Shown: positions 14,856 through 25,987 of the stretch, in pieces | How positions within the stretch are numbered: position 1 is the stretch's first letter | Layout: the number at the start of each line of letters is the position of its first letter | Origin: Paracoccus albus | GTDB taxonomy: Bacteria > Pseudomonadota > Alphaproteobacteria > Rhodobacterales > Rhodobacteraceae | NCBI RefSeq assembly: GCF_027913035.1 | Contig: NZ_CP115775.1 | Location: 372,001-436,000 of the forward strand | DNA: 64,000 bases | Direction: 5' to 3' | The notes under the pieces: generated by a model | What the model was told of the DNA's origin: nothing | Seen by the model: the letters and a program-made list of their open reading frames with translations, nothing else | Database searches by the model: none | Made by a program: the position numbers and the translations under genes

Positions 14856-17009
14856 ATGGAAAAGTTCATCCTCTTCGGTCCGCTCGTCGGCTCGCTGATT
14901 GCGGGTTTTGGTTGGCGCATCATCGGTGAAAAGGCAGCCCAGATCCTGACCACCGGCATCCTTTTCCTCGCCTGTCTGATGTCATGGATCGTCTTCATCG
15001 GCTTCGATGGTGTCACGCAGCACATTCCGGTTTTCGACTGGATCGTTTCGGGCGACTTCGTTTCCCGCTGGTCGATCCGTCTGGACCGGCTGACGGCGAT
15101 CATGCTGATCGTTGTGACAACCGTCTCGGCGCTCGTCCATCTATATTCGATGGGCTATATGGCCCATGACGATAACTGGACCGAGGGCGAGCATTACAAA
15201 GCCCGCTTCTTTGCCTATCTGTCCTTCTTCACCTTCGCCATGCTGATGCTGGTGACCGCCGACAACCTGCTGCAGATGTTCTTCGGCTGGGAAGGCGTGG
15301 GCGTCGCGTCCTATCTGCTGATCGGTTTCTACTACAAGAAGCCGTCGGCGAACGCTGCCGCGATGAAGGCTTTCATTGTTAACCGGGTAGGGGACTTTGG
15401 TTTCCTGCTGGGGATTTTCGCGCTGTGGTGGCTGACCCGCTCGATCTATTTCGACGAGATTTTCGCGCAGGTTCCCGAAGTCGCAGAAACAACGGTCCAT
15501 TTCCTTTGGACCGACTGGAATGCGGCAAACCTGGTTGGTGTGCTGCTGTTCATCGGCGCGATGGGTAAATCGGCGCAGCTTCTGCTCCACACATGGCTCC
15601 CCGACGCGATGGAGGGCCCGACACCTGTTTCGGCGCTGATCCACGCGGCAACGATGGTTACGGCTGGCGTATTCCTCGTCTGCCGCATGTCGCCACTTTA
15701 CGAATTTGCGCCCTCTGCGTCGCTTTTCATCACGATCATCGGTGCCTGCACAGCGTTCTTCGCGGCAACCGTGGGGCTGGTGCAGAACGACATCAAACGG
15801 GTTATCGCCTATTCGACCTGCTCACAGCTGGGCTATATGTTCGTGGCCGCGGGTGTTGGTGTCTATTCAGCCGCCATGTTCCACCTGCTGACCCACGCCT
15901 TCTTCAAGGCTATGCTGTTCCTTGGTGCGGGCTCGGTGATTCACGCGATGCATCATGAGCAGGACATGCGCAATTACGGTGCACTGCGCAAAAAAATCCC
16001 GCTGACCTTCTGGGCGATGATGATCGGAACGCTGGCTATTACGGGTGTGGGTATTCCGCTGACCCATTTCGGTTTCGCGGGTTTCCTGTCGAAAGACGCC
16101 ATCATCGAAAGCGCATGGGTCGGCAACGGCTTTGCCTTCTGGGCATTGGTGATCGCGGCCGGGATGACCAGCTTCTATAGTTGGCGCCTGATGTTCATGA
16201 CTTTCTTTGGCACCGAACGCGGTGACCATCACGCGCATGAGCACGCACATGAATCTCCGCCCGTCATGACGATCCCGCTTGGCGTTCTGGCCATCGGCGC
16301 GATTTTCTCGGGCATGGTCTGGTATGGGGACTTCTTCGGCGACCGGATCAATCAGTTCTTCCATATCGGTGGGGCCGAGTCGCATGAAGCGGCTGAGGGC
16401 GAGCATGGGGAGGCCGAGCCTGCCGGGCACGCCAGTGACGCACAAGCGGGTGGCGAAGCCGTTGCGACCGAAGCCTCAGCACAAGGCGAACATGCCCCCG
16501 CCGCCGCCGCAGAGGCGGAACATGCCGAGGGTGGGCTGAACACCGATGTGCCGGCCCCGGTTGGTGGTGCGATCTACATGCATCCCGACAACCACGTGAT
16601 CCATGAAGCCCATGAAGCGCCGAAATGGGTCAAGGTTTCGCCCTTCATCGCGATGCTGATCGGTCTGTTCACCGCCTGGATGATGTATATCCGCCATCCC
16701 GAAGCCCCGGCGAAGCTGGCCGCAACGCAGCGCCCGCTTTACAACTTCCTGCTCAACAAGTGGTATTTCGACGAGATCTACGACCGTGTTTTCGTCCGGC
16801 CCGCCCGCTGGCTGGGTCGCGTACTTTGGACGGAAGGCGATGGCAGGGTTATCGACGGCAGCATCAATGGTGTGACGATGGGGCTTATCCCGCGACTGGC
16901 GCGCTTTGCTGGCCGGTTGCAATCGGGCTACATCTTCCATTATGCGCTCGCCATGGTGGCAGGTATCCTTGGCCTGCTGATCTGGGTGATGATGCGCGGG
17001 AGCATGTAA
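14856..17009 (+). CDS. nuoL: NADH-quinone oxidoreductase subunit L
   Basis: NuoL (ND5, Nqo12) is the distal antiporter-like pump subunit of complex I, with a lateral helix along the membrane arm. It has 717 residues. The antiporter core is visible ([52 protein letters not shown]). A His-rich loop ([13 protein letters not shown], near residue 456) and a long Ala/Glu/His-rich insert (about 503-565, with [16 protein letters not shown]) precede the last helices. These inserts make the protein longer than enterobacterial NuoL (about 613). Confidence 0.97.
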   Translation: MEKFILFGPLVGSLIAGFGWRIIGEKAAQILTTGILFLACLMSWIVFIGFDGVTQHIPVFDWIVSGDFVSRWSIRLDRLTAIMLIVVTTVSALVHLYSMGYMAHDDNWTEGEHYKARFFAYLSFFTFAMLMLVTADNLLQMFFGWEGVGVASYLLIGFYYKKPSANAAAMKAFIVNRVGDFGFLLGIFALWWLTRSIYFDEIFAQVPEVAETTVHFLWTDWNAANLVGVLLFIGAMGKSAQLLLHTWLPDAMEGPTPVSALIHAATMVTAGVFLVCRMSPLYEFAPSASLFITIIGACTAFFAATVGLVQNDIKRVIAYSTCSQLGYMFVAAGVGVYSAAMFHLLTHAFFKAMLFLGAGSVIHAMHHEQDMRNYGALRKKIPLTFWAMMIGTLAITGVGIPLTHFGFAGFLSKDAIIESAWVGNGFAFWALVIAAGMTSFYSWRLMFMTFFGTERGDHHAHEHAHESPPVMTIPLGVLAIGAIFSGMVWYGDFFGDRINQFFHIGGAESHEAAEGEHGEAEPAGHASDAQAGGEAVATEASAQGEHAPAAAAEAEHAEGGLNTDVPAPVGGAIYMHPDNHVIHEAHEAPKWVKVSPFIAMLIGLFTAWMMYIRHPEAPAKLAATQRPLYNFLLNKWYFDEIYDRVFVRPARWLGRVLWTEGDGRVIDGSINGVTMGLIPRLARFAGRLQSGYIFHYALAMVAGILGLLIWVMMRGSM

Positions 17010-17010
17010 G

Positions 17011-18594
17011 ATGACCAATATTCTCTCGATTATCACCTTCCTGCCGATCGTTGCTGCCCTGATCCTTGCAGTTTTTCTGCGTGGCGATGACGAATCCTCG
17101 CGGCGCAATGCGAAATGGCTGGCGCTGATCGCCACTTCCGCGACCTTCGTGATCTCGCTTTACGTTCTGTTCGGCTTCGATCCGGCCAATACCGGCTTCC
17201 AGTTCGTCGAGGATCGGAACTGGATCATGGGGCTGCGCTACAAGCTGGGCGTTGACGGCATTTCGGTCCTGTTTGTCATGCTGACCACCTTCCTGATGCC
17301 GATCACCATCCTGTCGACATGGGAGGTGCAAAGCCGCGTCAAGGAATACATGATTGCCTTTCTTGTACTGGAAGGGCTGATGATCGGCGTGTTTGTCGCG
17401 CTCGATCTGGTGCTGTTCTATCTGTTCTTCGAAGCCGGTCTGATCCCGATGTTCCTGATCATCGGGATCTGGGGCGGGCAGAACCGAATCTACGCGGCAT
17501 TCAAGTTTTTCCTTTATACGTTCCTTGGCTCGGTCCTGATGCTTGTGGCGATGGTCACGATGTATCGCGCCGCCGGCACGACCGATATCGCCCAGCTTCT
17601 GGAATTCGATTTCTCGTCCGAGCCGATGCATTTCCTGGGCTGGACGATCTTCGGCGGATTGCAGACGCTGCTGTTTTTGGCCTTCTTCGCAAGCTTTGCG
17701 GTCAAAATGCCGATGTGGCCGGTGCATACCTGGCTGCCGGATGCGCACGTTCAGGCCCCCACGGCCGGGTCGGTGGTGCTGGCCGCTGTGCTGTTGAAAA
17801 TGGGCGGCTACGGCTTCCTGCGCTTTTCGCTGCCAATGTTCCCGGTCGCCTCTGACATCTTTCAGCCGGTGGTGTTCTGGCTGTCAGCCATCGCCATTGT
17901 CTATACCTCGCTGGTGGCATTGGCGCAGTCGGACATGAAGAAGCTGATCGCCTATTCTTCCGTAGCGCATATGGGCTACGTAACGATGGGTGCGTTTGCC
18001 GCCAATCAGGCAGGCATTAACGGCGCCATTTTCCAGATGCTGTCGCACGGTTTCATTTCCGGGGCGCTGTTCCTGTGTGTTGGCGTGATCTACGACCGGA
18101 TGCACACACGCGAAATCGACGCCTATGGCGGTCTGGTTAACCGCATGCCGAAATATGCGCTGATTTTCATTTTCTTCACGATGGCCAATGTCGGCGTTCC
18201 CGGCACTTCTGGCTTCGTCGGTGAGTTCCTGACACTCCTTGGCACGTTCAGGGCAAACACCTGGGTCGCAACCGTGGCGGCCACTGGCGTTATCCTGTCG
18301 GCTGCCTATGCGCTGTGGCTATATCGCCGGGTCACGCTTGGATCGCTGATCAAGGAAAGCCTGAAGACAATCACCGATATGACCCCGCGAGAGCGTTGGA
18401 TCTTTGTGCCGCTCGTGGTCATGACATTGTGGCTGGGGATTTATCCGCGCGCGGTGATAGACATTACCGGCCCAAGCGTCGAGGCATTGGTGAACAACTA
18501 CGCTGCCGCGACGGAAGACCTGGCTGCCGATCCTGCTGCGTATCGCATGGTCGAGGCCACACCTGCGGCAGAAGCCGCCACGGCAGAGCACTGA
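17011..18594 (+). CDS. nuoM: NADH-quinone oxidoreductase subunit M
   Basis: NuoM (ND4, Nqo13) is the middle antiporter-like pump subunit. The 527 residues form about 14 membrane helices. Key segments are visible: [40 protein letters not shown] with the conserved lysine and histidine region, and [15 protein letters not shown]. It begins one base after the nuoL stop. The C-terminal tail is Ala/Glu-rich. Confidence 0.97.
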   Translation: MTNILSIITFLPIVAALILAVFLRGDDESSRRNAKWLALIATSATFVISLYVLFGFDPANTGFQFVEDRNWIMGLRYKLGVDGISVLFVMLTTFLMPITILSTWEVQSRVKEYMIAFLVLEGLMIGVFVALDLVLFYLFFEAGLIPMFLIIGIWGGQNRIYAAFKFFLYTFLGSVLMLVAMVTMYRAAGTTDIAQLLEFDFSSEPMHFLGWTIFGGLQTLLFLAFFASFAVKMPMWPVHTWLPDAHVQAPTAGSVVLAAVLLKMGGYGFLRFSLPMFPVASDIFQPVVFWLSAIAIVYTSLVALAQSDMKKLIAYSSVAHMGYVTMGAFAANQAGINGAIFQMLSHGFISGALFLCVGVIYDRMHTREIDAYGGLVNRMPKYALIFIFFTMANVGVPGTSGFVGEFLTLLGTFRANTWVATVAATGVILSAAYALWLYRRVTLGSLIKESLKTITDMTPRERWIFVPLVVMTLWLGIYPRAVIDITGPSVEALVNNYAAATEDLAADPAAYRMVEATPAAEAATAEH

Positions 18595-18604
18595 GAGGAC
18601 CGTC

Positions 18605-20098
18605 ATGACTTCGCTTGATTTCACGATCATCATGCCGGAAATCCTATTGGCGGCTTATGCCATGCTGGCACTGCTCGCCGGGGCCTATTTCGGCAAGGAT
18701 GCGATTGCGCGGCCCATTCTGTGGGCCACGGTCGCGGTCCTGCTGGCGCTCGCCTTCTATGTAGAGGTCGGCGTCGCGCCCGAGGGCGAAGCCTTCTACG
18801 GCATGTTCATCTCTGACGCATTCTCGCGCTTCTCGAAGATCGTCATCCTGCTTTCCGCCGCCGCGGTCGTCGCCATGAGCGCCGATTACATGGAGCGGCG
18901 CGGGATGCTGCGTTTCGAATTTCCGATCCTGATCGCCCTGTCCGTGACGGGGATGATGATCATGGTCTCTGCCGGTGATCTGCTGTCGCTTTATCTTGGG
19001 CTGGAGCTGCAATCGCTGGCGCTTTATGTGGTGGCGGCAATGCGCCGCGAATCCTCGCGTTCGTCCGAGGCGGGGCTGAAATATTTCGTTCTCGGCTCTC
19101 TCAGCTCTGGGATGCTGCTCTATGGTGCGTCGCTGATCTATGGCTTTGCGGGTACAACAAGCTTTGCCGGGATCATCAATGTTGTGCATGGCGGTACGCT
19201 GCCTGTTGGGCTGCTGTTCGGTATGGTCTTTGTGATGGTCGGTCTGGCATTCAAGGTTTCGGCGGTTCCGTTCCACATGTGGACGCCGGATGTCTACGAA
19301 GGCTCCCCCACGCCGGTGACGGCATTCTTCGCCTCGGCACCCAAGGTTGCCGCGATGGCACTGCTGGCGCGCGTGCTGGTCGATGCGTTTGGTCAGGTGC
19401 CGGGCGATTGGGGACAGATCCTTGCGGTGCTGGCGGTACTGTCGATGTTCCTTGGTTCCATCGCCGGCATCCGTCAGACGAATATCAAGCGTCTGATGGC
19501 CTATTCCTCGATCGCGCATATGGGCTTTGCGCTGATGGGGCTGGCTGCGGGTACCGCGCTTGGCGTGCAGTCTATGCTGCTTTACATGGCGATTTATGCG
19601 GTGATGAATGTTGGCGTTTTTGCATGGATCATGTCGCTGGAGCGGGATGGAGAGCCGGTGACCGATCTGGCCAGCCTGCATCAATTCGCGAATGGAGAGC
19701 CGGTGAAGGCCTTTGCCGTGATGATCCTGCTGTTCAGCCTTGCGGGTGTGCCACCGATGCTGGGCTTCTTCGCGAAGCTGGGCGTGCTGAATGCGGCTGT
19801 GGATGGCGGTATGACATGGCTGGCGGTTGCGGGCGTTATCGCATCTGTTATCGGCGCGTTCTATTATCTGCGCATCGTCTACTACATGTATTTCGGTACC
19901 GATATTGAACCCGTCGGCAGCCGTATGGCACCAGTATCCGTGGTCATGCTTGTGGCTTCGGCAGCAATCGTTCTGCTGGGTGCTATCACCACATTCGGGG
20001 TGGATCGTGCGGCTGGCCGTGCGGCTGATGCGCTGATGTTAAGTGAGGGTGTCGTCGTCGAACAAGCGGCTGCGCCCGCTGCGCAACACGGTGGCTGA
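18605..20098 (+). CDS. nuoN: NADH-quinone oxidoreductase subunit N
   Basis: NuoN (ND2, Nqo14) is the proximal antiporter-like pump subunit and the last subunit gene of the operon. It has 497 residues. The typical segments [33 protein letters not shown] and [19 protein letters not shown] are present. The start ATG follows GAGAGGACC. Its last codons overlap birA by 8 bases, so transcription continues into birA-coaX-rnj. Confidence 0.97.
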   Translation: MTSLDFTIIMPEILLAAYAMLALLAGAYFGKDAIARPILWATVAVLLALAFYVEVGVAPEGEAFYGMFISDAFSRFSKIVILLSAAAVVAMSADYMERRGMLRFEFPILIALSVTGMMIMVSAGDLLSLYLGLELQSLALYVVAAMRRESSRSSEAGLKYFVLGSLSSGMLLYGASLIYGFAGTTSFAGIINVVHGGTLPVGLLFGMVFVMVGLAFKVSAVPFHMWTPDVYEGSPTPVTAFFASAPKVAAMALLARVLVDAFGQVPGDWGQILAVLAVLSMFLGSIAGIRQTNIKRLMAYSSIAHMGFALMGLAAGTALGVQSMLLYMAIYAVMNVGVFAWIMSLERDGEPVTDLASLHQFANGEPVKAFAVMILLFSLAGVPPMLGFFAKLGVLNAAVDGGMTWLAVAGVIASVIGAFYYLRIVYYMYFGTDIEPVGSRMAPVSVVMLVASAAIVLLGAITTFGVDRAAGRAADALMLSEGVVVEQAAAPAAQHGG

Positions 20099-20843
20099 TC
20101 AACATCCCTGGCCTGAGGGCGTTGCGCGGCATGTCCTGCCGCGCAGCCCATCCACCAATGCCGAAGCGCTGCGCATGGCCCCGAAGCTTGCCGGCCAGGC
20201 ATGGATAATCACGCATGACCAGTTTCAGGGACGCGGTCGCCGTGGTCGTGACTGGGCTATGCCGAAAGGGAACTTCGCGGGTTCTCTGGTCTTGCGGCCG
20301 AAAGGCGGCGCCTCCAACGCAGCACTTTATAGTTTTGTTGCTGCATTGGCGCTTTATGATGCGCTTGGCCTGGCCGCTGGGCCATCGGCGCGTCTGGCGC
20401 TGAAATGGCCGAATGACGTCTTGTTGAACGGTGGCAAGGTCGCCGGAATTCTTTTGGAAAGTACGGGGCAGGGCGGCGAGGTCGCGGCACTCGCCATCGG
20501 GATCGGCGTGAACCTTTTTTCGGCCCCTCCGACCGATCCCGAGGCCGCATTTGCGCCGGTGAGCCTGCGCGAGGAAACCGGGATAACGGTCGGTGCAGAA
20601 GAGTTTCTCGATTTGCTGGCACCCAGCTTCTCGGCGTGGGAGCGACGCTTCCTGACCGAAGGTTTCGTCCCCATCCGCGATGCTTTTCTTGCCCGCGCCG
20701 CACGACTTGGTGAAACGATAAAGGCGCGGACAGGGACGGCTGAATTCGTCGGACGGTTTGACGGGATCGACGAAGCCGGATCGCTTATTCTGAGCACTGC
20801 CTCCGGACGCCAACTTATTCCTGCTGCGGATGTATTCTTCTGA
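20091..20843 (+). CDS. birA: biotin--[acetyl-CoA-carboxylase] ligase
   Basis: BirA activates biotin with ATP and attaches it to the biotin carboxyl carrier protein of acetyl-CoA carboxylase. The biotin/ATP loop GRGRRGRDW is at about 47-55 and [17 protein letters not shown] at 105-121, with the SH3-like C-terminal part following. There is no N-terminal DNA-binding domain, so this is a monofunctional (class I) ligase of about 250 residues. The start is uncertain: the frame opens at GTG 20043, but GTG 20091, overlapping nuoN by 8 bases, fits the family N-terminus ([10 protein letters not shown]). Neither has a good ribosome site. birA behind nuoN is known from Paracoccus. Confidence 0.93.
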   Translation: MADQHPWPEGVARHVLPRSPSTNAEALRMAPKLAGQAWIITHDQFQGRGRRGRDWAMPKGNFAGSLVLRPKGGASNAALYSFVAALALYDALGLAAGPSARLALKWPNDVLLNGGKVAGILLESTGQGGEVAALAIGIGVNLFSAPPTDPEAAFAPVSLREETGITVGAEEFLDLLAPSFSAWERRFLTEGFVPIRDAFLARAARLGETIKARTGTAEFVGRFDGIDEAGSLILSTASGRQLIPAADVFF

Positions 20844-21622
20844 TGCTGCTTTGTATTGACACCGGAAATACCAACACGGTCTTCTCGATCTGGGATGGCG
20901 AAAAGTTTCTGTCGCATTGGCGCATCGCCACCGATCACAAGCGGACCGCGGATGAGTATTATGTCTGGCTGCAGACGCTGATCTCGCTGACCCATTTCGA
21001 ACTGGATATTGATCGTTGCATTATCTCTTCGACGGTTCCGCGTGTCGTGTTCAATCTGCGCGTGCTTTGTAACCGCTATTTCAACACGCGCCCGCTGGTG
21101 GTCGGCAAGCCTGACTGCCTGCTTCCGGCAGAACCCCGTGTCGATTCCGGTGCCACCGTCGGGCCCGACCGAATTGTCAACACATGGGCCGCGCATGAGC
21201 GCCTCGGCGGTGATGTGATCGTCGTCGACTTTGGAACCGCCACGACCTTTGACGTCGCGGCGGACGATGGCGCCTATGTCGGCGGTGTGATTGCGCCCGG
21301 TGTTAACCTTAGCCTGGAGGCGCTGCATATGGGCGCGGCATCTTTGCCGCATGTTGATGTCACCAAGCCCGCGCGCGTGATCGGCACGAATACGATCGCC
21401 TGTATCCAGTCAGGAATCTTTTGGGGCTATATTGGTCTGGTCGAGGGCATCATCGGCCAGATACGCAACGAACAGGACAGGCCGATGAAGGTTATTGCAA
21501 CCGGCGGCCTTGCTCCGTTGTTTGAACAGGGAACGGATGTTTTCGACAGCATCGAAGACGATCTGACCGTCCACGGGCTGCGGCTCATCTACGATTATAA
21601 CAAGGAGGCGGGGAATGTCTGA
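20843..21622 (+). CDS. coaX: type III pantothenate kinase
   Basis: CoaX phosphorylates pantothenate, the first step of coenzyme A synthesis. The 259 residues match the family. The ASKHA-fold motifs are in place: DTGNTNT at residues 6-12, GPDRIVN at 107-113 and DFGTATTFD at 129-137. It overlaps birA by one base and rnj by 8 bases, forming a tail to the nuo operon. Confidence 0.96.
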   Translation: MLLCIDTGNTNTVFSIWDGEKFLSHWRIATDHKRTADEYYVWLQTLISLTHFELDIDRCIISSTVPRVVFNLRVLCNRYFNTRPLVVGKPDCLLPAEPRVDSGATVGPDRIVNTWAAHERLGGDVIVVDFGTATTFDVAADDGAYVGGVIAPGVNLSLEALHMGAASLPHVDVTKPARVIGTNTIACIQSGIFWGYIGLVEGIIGQIRNEQDRPMKVIATGGLAPLFEQGTDVFDSIEDDLTVHGLRLIYDYNKEAGNV

Positions 21623-23288
21623 CCGGCTGATCTATCTGCCGCTTGGCGGCGCAGGCGAAATTGGCATGAACGCCTATGTCTATGGATATGGGCCAAAAGG
21701 TAAGGAACGCCTCATCGTCGTCGATCTGGGTGTAACCTTCGGCGACATGGACACGACACCGGGTGTCGATCTGATTATGGCCGATACGGCGTGGCTGCAG
21801 GCCAACAAGGACCGGATCGAGGCGATATTTATCACCCACGCGCATGAGGACCACGTCGGTGCGCTTGGTCTGCTGTGGGACCGCTTGGAAAAGCCGGTTC
21901 ACTGCCGGAAGTTCACCGGCACGTTGGCGAAGATGAAGCTGGAAGAACGTGGCCTTTCGCCTGATGCCGTGCGCATCCACGAACCACGGCCCGATGTCGT
22001 CGAGGCTGGGCCGTTCAAAGTCCAGTTCGTGCCGATCAGCCACTCGATCCCCGAAAGCTCCGCGCTGATCATTGATACGCCTGCCGGTCGGATCGTGCAT
22101 AGCGGCGATTTCAAACTGGACGGAACGCCGGTTGTCGGCGAAGCCTTCGATCCCATTCTGTGGCACGAGATTGCCGGCGAAGCGGGCGGCATAAAGGTTC
22201 TGGCCTGCGATTCCACCAATGTGTTCAACCTGCATCCCGGCCGGTCAGAGGCGCTGCTGGCGAACCCTCTGCTGGACTTCGTTATGGCGCAACCGAATCT
22301 CGTCGCTGCGACAACGTTCGCCTCCAATGTCGCGCGCCTGAAATCGCTGGCCGAGGCAGGCGTGGCGGCAGGCCGGAAGATCTGTCTGCTTGGCCGTTCG
22401 ATGCGCCGGATGACACAGGTTGCGCAGGAAACCGGTGTTGTGTCCGACTTTCCGAACACGATCAGCCCTGAAGAGGCGGCAGAACTGCCCCGAAATGAGG
22501 TCATGCTGATCGTCACCGGCAGTCAGGGCGAACGCCGCGCGGCCTCCGCCCAACTCGCGCGCGGTTCCTATCTTGGTATCCGCCTGCAAGAGGGTGACAG
22601 CTTCCTGTTCAGCTCCAGCGTCATTCCGGGGAACGAGCGAGGCGTGATCCGCATCATGAACCAGTTTTCTGAAATTGGTGTCGATGTGTTTGACGGGCAG
22701 GACGGGACATTCCACGTCTCCGGCCACGCCAACCGGCCCGATCTGGAGGCGGTGCACGATCTGCTGAAGCCTGCAATTCTGCTGCCAATGCATGGCGAAC
22801 ACATGCATTTGCGCGAACACGCGGAAATCGGGCGAGAGAAGGGCATTGCCTCAATCGTCGCGACGAATGGTGCTGTGGTGGATATCACGGGCGACAGGCC
22901 CGAGATCGTCGACAACGTCGAAGCGGGACGAATCTATCTTGACGGGTCCGTTCTGATAGGCGCGTTTGACGGCGTGATCCGCGACCGGATCCGCATGGCA
23001 CTGAACGGTCATGTCACAGTCAGCGTGATCGTTGATGAAGAGGACAATCCCTTCCCGGACGCCTGGGTCGAACCGATGGGCCTGGCAGAACGCGGGCGCT
23101 CCAACCAGCCGGTTGCCGAGCAGATCGAGTCTGAACTGGCCGAATTCCTGGAGCGTGCAGATGCCAAGACCGTTGCGGATGACAAAAAGATCGAGGACGC
23201 GGTGCGCAAGATTACCCGTCAGGTCACCATGGAAGAAATCGGCAAAAAGCCAGAGGTTACGGTCATCATAAGCCGACTGGCGCCTTGA
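21615..23288 (+). CDS. rnj: ribonuclease J
   Basis: RNase J is a metallo-beta-lactamase-fold (beta-CASP) enzyme with 5'-3' exonuclease and endonuclease activity on mRNA and rRNA. The 557 residues match the family. The zinc motif HAHEDH is at residues 75-80, SGDFKLD supplies another ligand, and the beta-CASP segment has GSQGERRAA and SGHANRPDLE. The preferred ATG at 21615 follows AAGGAGGCGGGG within coaX. The coaX-rnj overlap is common in alphaproteobacteria. Confidence 0.96.
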   Translation: MSDRLIYLPLGGAGEIGMNAYVYGYGPKGKERLIVVDLGVTFGDMDTTPGVDLIMADTAWLQANKDRIEAIFITHAHEDHVGALGLLWDRLEKPVHCRKFTGTLAKMKLEERGLSPDAVRIHEPRPDVVEAGPFKVQFVPISHSIPESSALIIDTPAGRIVHSGDFKLDGTPVVGEAFDPILWHEIAGEAGGIKVLACDSTNVFNLHPGRSEALLANPLLDFVMAQPNLVAATTFASNVARLKSLAEAGVAAGRKICLLGRSMRRMTQVAQETGVVSDFPNTISPEEAAELPRNEVMLIVTGSQGERRAASAQLARGSYLGIRLQEGDSFLFSSSVIPGNERGVIRIMNQFSEIGVDVFDGQDGTFHVSGHANRPDLEAVHDLLKPAILLPMHGEHMHLREHAEIGREKGIASIVATNGAVVDITGDRPEIVDNVEAGRIYLDGSVLIGAFDGVIRDRIRMALNGHVTVSVIVDEEDNPFPDAWVEPMGLAERGRSNQPVAEQIESELAEFLERADAKTVADDKKIEDAVRKITRQVTMEEIGKKPEVTVIISRLAP

Positions 23289-23348
23289 TCGCTGAATGGC
23301 GCAGCAGTTAGGCTCGGCAGCCTTAGACACGTCTTGGAGGCGGACGCG

Positions 23349-24140
23349 ATGACTGCGACGGCATATCTGGCGGTCATCGCTCTTGCTCTGACCATGTTCG
23401 CCACGGGTCTTGGTCTGCGTGGCAGGGACTTGCAGCGCGTCGCCAAGATGCCCGGTTCAACGGTGCTTGGCCTTGCGCTGCAGTCGCTGCTGATGCCGAT
23501 TTTCGTTGCGATGCTTGCCAAGGCTATCGTCCCCGCGTCGTCAGAGGGATTTGGCCTCGTCCTTGTTGCTTTGGCACCGGCCACTGTAAGCAGCCATGTT
23601 TTCGTAGGGCTTGCAGGCGGGAATTTGGGTCTGGCGCGGACCTTGACGCTGTGTTCGTCCTTCACGTCGCTGATCGCGTTCTTCTCTTTAGGTTTGGATC
23701 AGCTCTTCCCGGGGCTGGTGCAACTTATTCTGCTGGCTTATGTGATACCATTGTTGCTGGGGCTTGCATTGCCGCTTTTGCAAGCCAATCTGGCGCAGGC
23801 CATGGAGCGCCGGATGATGGTCTACGCCTCTGCGCTGACGGGGCTGACGGTTTTGGCGACGCTGTGGTCATGGTTTGAATGGGGTCACATTTCGCTGTTC
23901 TTCCTTTCGCTGACCATCGCATTCTGCTGCGGCCTGTTCGCATGGGGTGCGGGTCGAATGTTGGGTGCCGCGAAGGGCGAGGCGATAGGCTTGTCGCTGC
24001 TTATGCAGAACTTTGCGCTTCCTCTTGCAATAACTTGGGTCGCGGACGCGCAGAAAATGACTGTCGCGCCTGCGCTCTACGCCATTGCGATGTATCTGGC
24101 ATCCTTCGTGCTTATCGCTGTGTGGCGCCGTTTCCGCTGA
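23349..24140 (+). CDS. bile acid:sodium symporter-family (BASS) transporter
   Basis: This 263-residue protein consists of about eight to nine membrane helices. The conserved BASS-type segment LVALAPATVSSHVFVGLAGGNLGLA (quoted as LVALAPATVSSHVF and VGLAGGNLGLA) corresponds to the crossover region, and a second such repeat is near GLSLLMQNFALPLA. Members import bile acids, pantoate or other organic anions with sodium; the substrate is not predictable here, though pantoate is conceivable near coaX. The frame opens with TTG 23334, but ATG 23349 lies 8 bases after GGAGG. Confidence 0.75.
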   Translation: MTATAYLAVIALALTMFATGLGLRGRDLQRVAKMPGSTVLGLALQSLLMPIFVAMLAKAIVPASSEGFGLVLVALAPATVSSHVFVGLAGGNLGLARTLTLCSSFTSLIAFFSLGLDQLFPGLVQLILLAYVIPLLLGLALPLLQANLAQAMERRMMVYASALTGLTVLATLWSWFEWGHISLFFLSLTIAFCCGLFAWGAGRMLGAAKGEAIGLSLLMQNFALPLAITWVADAQKMTVAPALYAIAMYLASFVLIAVWRRFR

Positions 24141-24187
24141 TCTTCGCGGCTTGACGGATGCGACGCGGCTTGCCACATGCTGCGCCC

Positions 24188-24892
24188 ATGTCTGACAAGC
24201 CCTTCGATCCGAATCCGACCCACCGCAATTTCTACGGCCGACGCCATGGCAAGACCCTGCGTCGTAGCCAGAAGGGCTATCTGGCCGAGGATCTGGGGCC
24301 GTTGCAGCCCACCGGGATTACGCTTCAGGACAACCCTGACCGCACGCCAATCGACCCCGCCGCGATTTTCGGTGACGACCGCCCGATCTGGCTGGAGGTC
24401 GGCTTCGGCGGGGGCGAACATATGGTCCATATGGCCGCAACCTATCCGCAGATGGGCATCATCGGGTGTGAACCCTTCATCAACGGCGTGGCCATGCTGG
24501 TGGGAAAGATCAAGTCCGCTGGGGTGGAGAATGTCAGCGTGCATCCCGGCGATGCGCGCGATCTGATGGATGTGCTGCCCGATGGCTCGATCTCAAAGGC
24601 GTTTCTGAACTATCCCGATCCATGGCCCAAGACACGGCATCATCGCCGGCGTTTTGTCACGCCAGAGCATTTGCTGCCGTTGCACCGGGTCATGGCACCG
24701 GGGGCAGAGTTCCGCGTCGCCACGGATATTCCATCATATGTCCGCCAGACGCTGGAAGAGGTGCCGAAAGCAGGTTTCCAACTTGAAAGCCTGCGTGCCG
24801 TCGCTTGGCCGGACTGGCTGTCTACCCGCTATGAACAAAAGGCGCTGCGCGAGCAGCGGACACCGACCTATATGTCGTTCAGGCGGGTTTGA
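24188..24892 (+). CDS. trmB: tRNA (guanine-N7-)-methyltransferase
   Basis: TrmB methylates N7 of guanine 46 in the variable loop of tRNAs, using SAM. The 234 residues match the family. SAM motif I is LEVGFGGGEHMVHMA (69-83) and the family signature NYPDPWPKTRHHRRRF starts at 141. The frame is open from 24158, but ATG 24188 gives the usual short N-terminus (MSDKPFDPNP); there is no clear ribosome site for either. It converges with mazG across 72 bases. Confidence 0.95.
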   Translation: MSDKPFDPNPTHRNFYGRRHGKTLRRSQKGYLAEDLGPLQPTGITLQDNPDRTPIDPAAIFGDDRPIWLEVGFGGGEHMVHMAATYPQMGIIGCEPFINGVAMLVGKIKSAGVENVSVHPGDARDLMDVLPDGSISKAFLNYPDPWPKTRHHRRRFVTPEHLLPLHRVMAPGAEFRVATDIPSYVRQTLEEVPKAGFQLESLRAVAWPDWLSTRYEQKALREQRTPTYMSFRRV

Positions 24893-24964
24893 CGGGCAGT
24901 ATTAGGCCAAGCGCGACTGCCTTTCCGGTCGGAAAACGCGACGCTTGCTGGAAGATCGCGCGAA

Positions 24965-25801
24965 TCAGGATGCCTCGCGTTCGGCTCGCTTGGCGTCATC
25001 CCACAGACCATCCATTTCCGCTAAGTTCGATTCATCCGGGCGTCGGCCCTGCGCTTGAAGCTGCGCCTCGATAAAGCGGAAACGGCGGGTAAATTTGGCA
25101 TTGGCGCCCCGTAGCGCTTCTTCGGGGTCGATATCCAGATGGCGGGCGAGGTTGGCGACCACGAACAGCAGGTCGCCGAATTCCTCGGTCAGATGGTCGT
25201 GATCAGCGCTTTCTCGGGCCTCGACCAATTCGGCAGTTTCCTCGGCAATCTTGTCCAGCACATGTTCCGCGCCCGGCCAATCGAATCCGACGCGGGCGGC
25301 GCGGTTTTGCAGCTTCACCGCGCGCGTAAGTGCCGGAAGACCCAGGGCGACCCCGTCCAACACGCCCTTTTCGGCCTTGGCAGCACGCTCGGCCGCTTTG
25401 ATCGTTTCCCAATCCTTAACCTGCTGGGCCGCTGATTTGTCACGCGATTCGTCGCCAAAGACATGCGGGTGCCGGTCAATCAGCTTGTCAGATATCTTTG
25501 CGGCCACGTCTGCAAAGTCGAACATGCCCTTTTCGCTGGCCATCTGAGCGTGAAAAACGACCTGCAACAGCAGATCGCCCAACTCTGCGGGGAATTCGTC
25601 CCATGCTTCGCGTGCGATGGCATCGGCCACCTCATAGGCCTCTTCGATTGTGTAGGGAGAGATTGAGGCAAAATCCTGTTCGATGTCCCACGGACATCCC
25701 GATTCAGGGTCGCGAAGCGCCGCCATAATGTCGATCAGGCGCGTGATTTCGTCCTGATTCCGGTCGGTTGACCCTTGCTTCAGGGCGGCACTGTCAGACA
25801 T
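24965..25801 (-). CDS. mazG: nucleoside triphosphate pyrophosphohydrolase MazG
   Basis: MazG hydrolyses NTPs and dNTPs to monophosphates and pyrophosphate, and in bacteria helps limit (p)ppGpp-linked starvation effects and damaged nucleotides. The 278 residues contain two MazG repeats: an N-terminal one with GCPWDIEQDF and EEAYEVADAI, and a C-terminal one with EETAELVEAR and EFGDLLFVVANLARH, with the metal-binding acidic residues in both. The frame extends to 25858, but ATG 25801 has AAGGAGA seven bases upstream. Confidence 0.94.
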   Translation of the reverse strand: MSDSAALKQGSTDRNQDEITRLIDIMAALRDPESGCPWDIEQDFASISPYTIEEAYEVADAIAREAWDEFPAELGDLLLQVVFHAQMASEKGMFDFADVAAKISDKLIDRHPHVFGDESRDKSAAQQVKDWETIKAAERAAKAEKGVLDGVALGLPALTRAVKLQNRAARVGFDWPGAEHVLDKIAEETAELVEARESADHDHLTEEFGDLLFVVANLARHLDIDPEEALRGANAKFTRRFRFIEAQLQAQGRRPDESNLAEMDGLWDDAKRAEREAS

Positions 25802-25987
25802 GGCGATCTCCTTCGCGATCAGGGGTGCCATAGCGGACGGGGCAAGTCCACCATGCACAGCAGCCGCAGATCAAGTAACAGATTTGGCAGCTTTCTTGCC
25901 ATTGACGCTTGTGAAGATTAGGTTGCGCGGCAATTCAGGGCTTTCTGGCCCCACTCCTTCTGACCTGACCTTCCGAAAGGACCGCCG

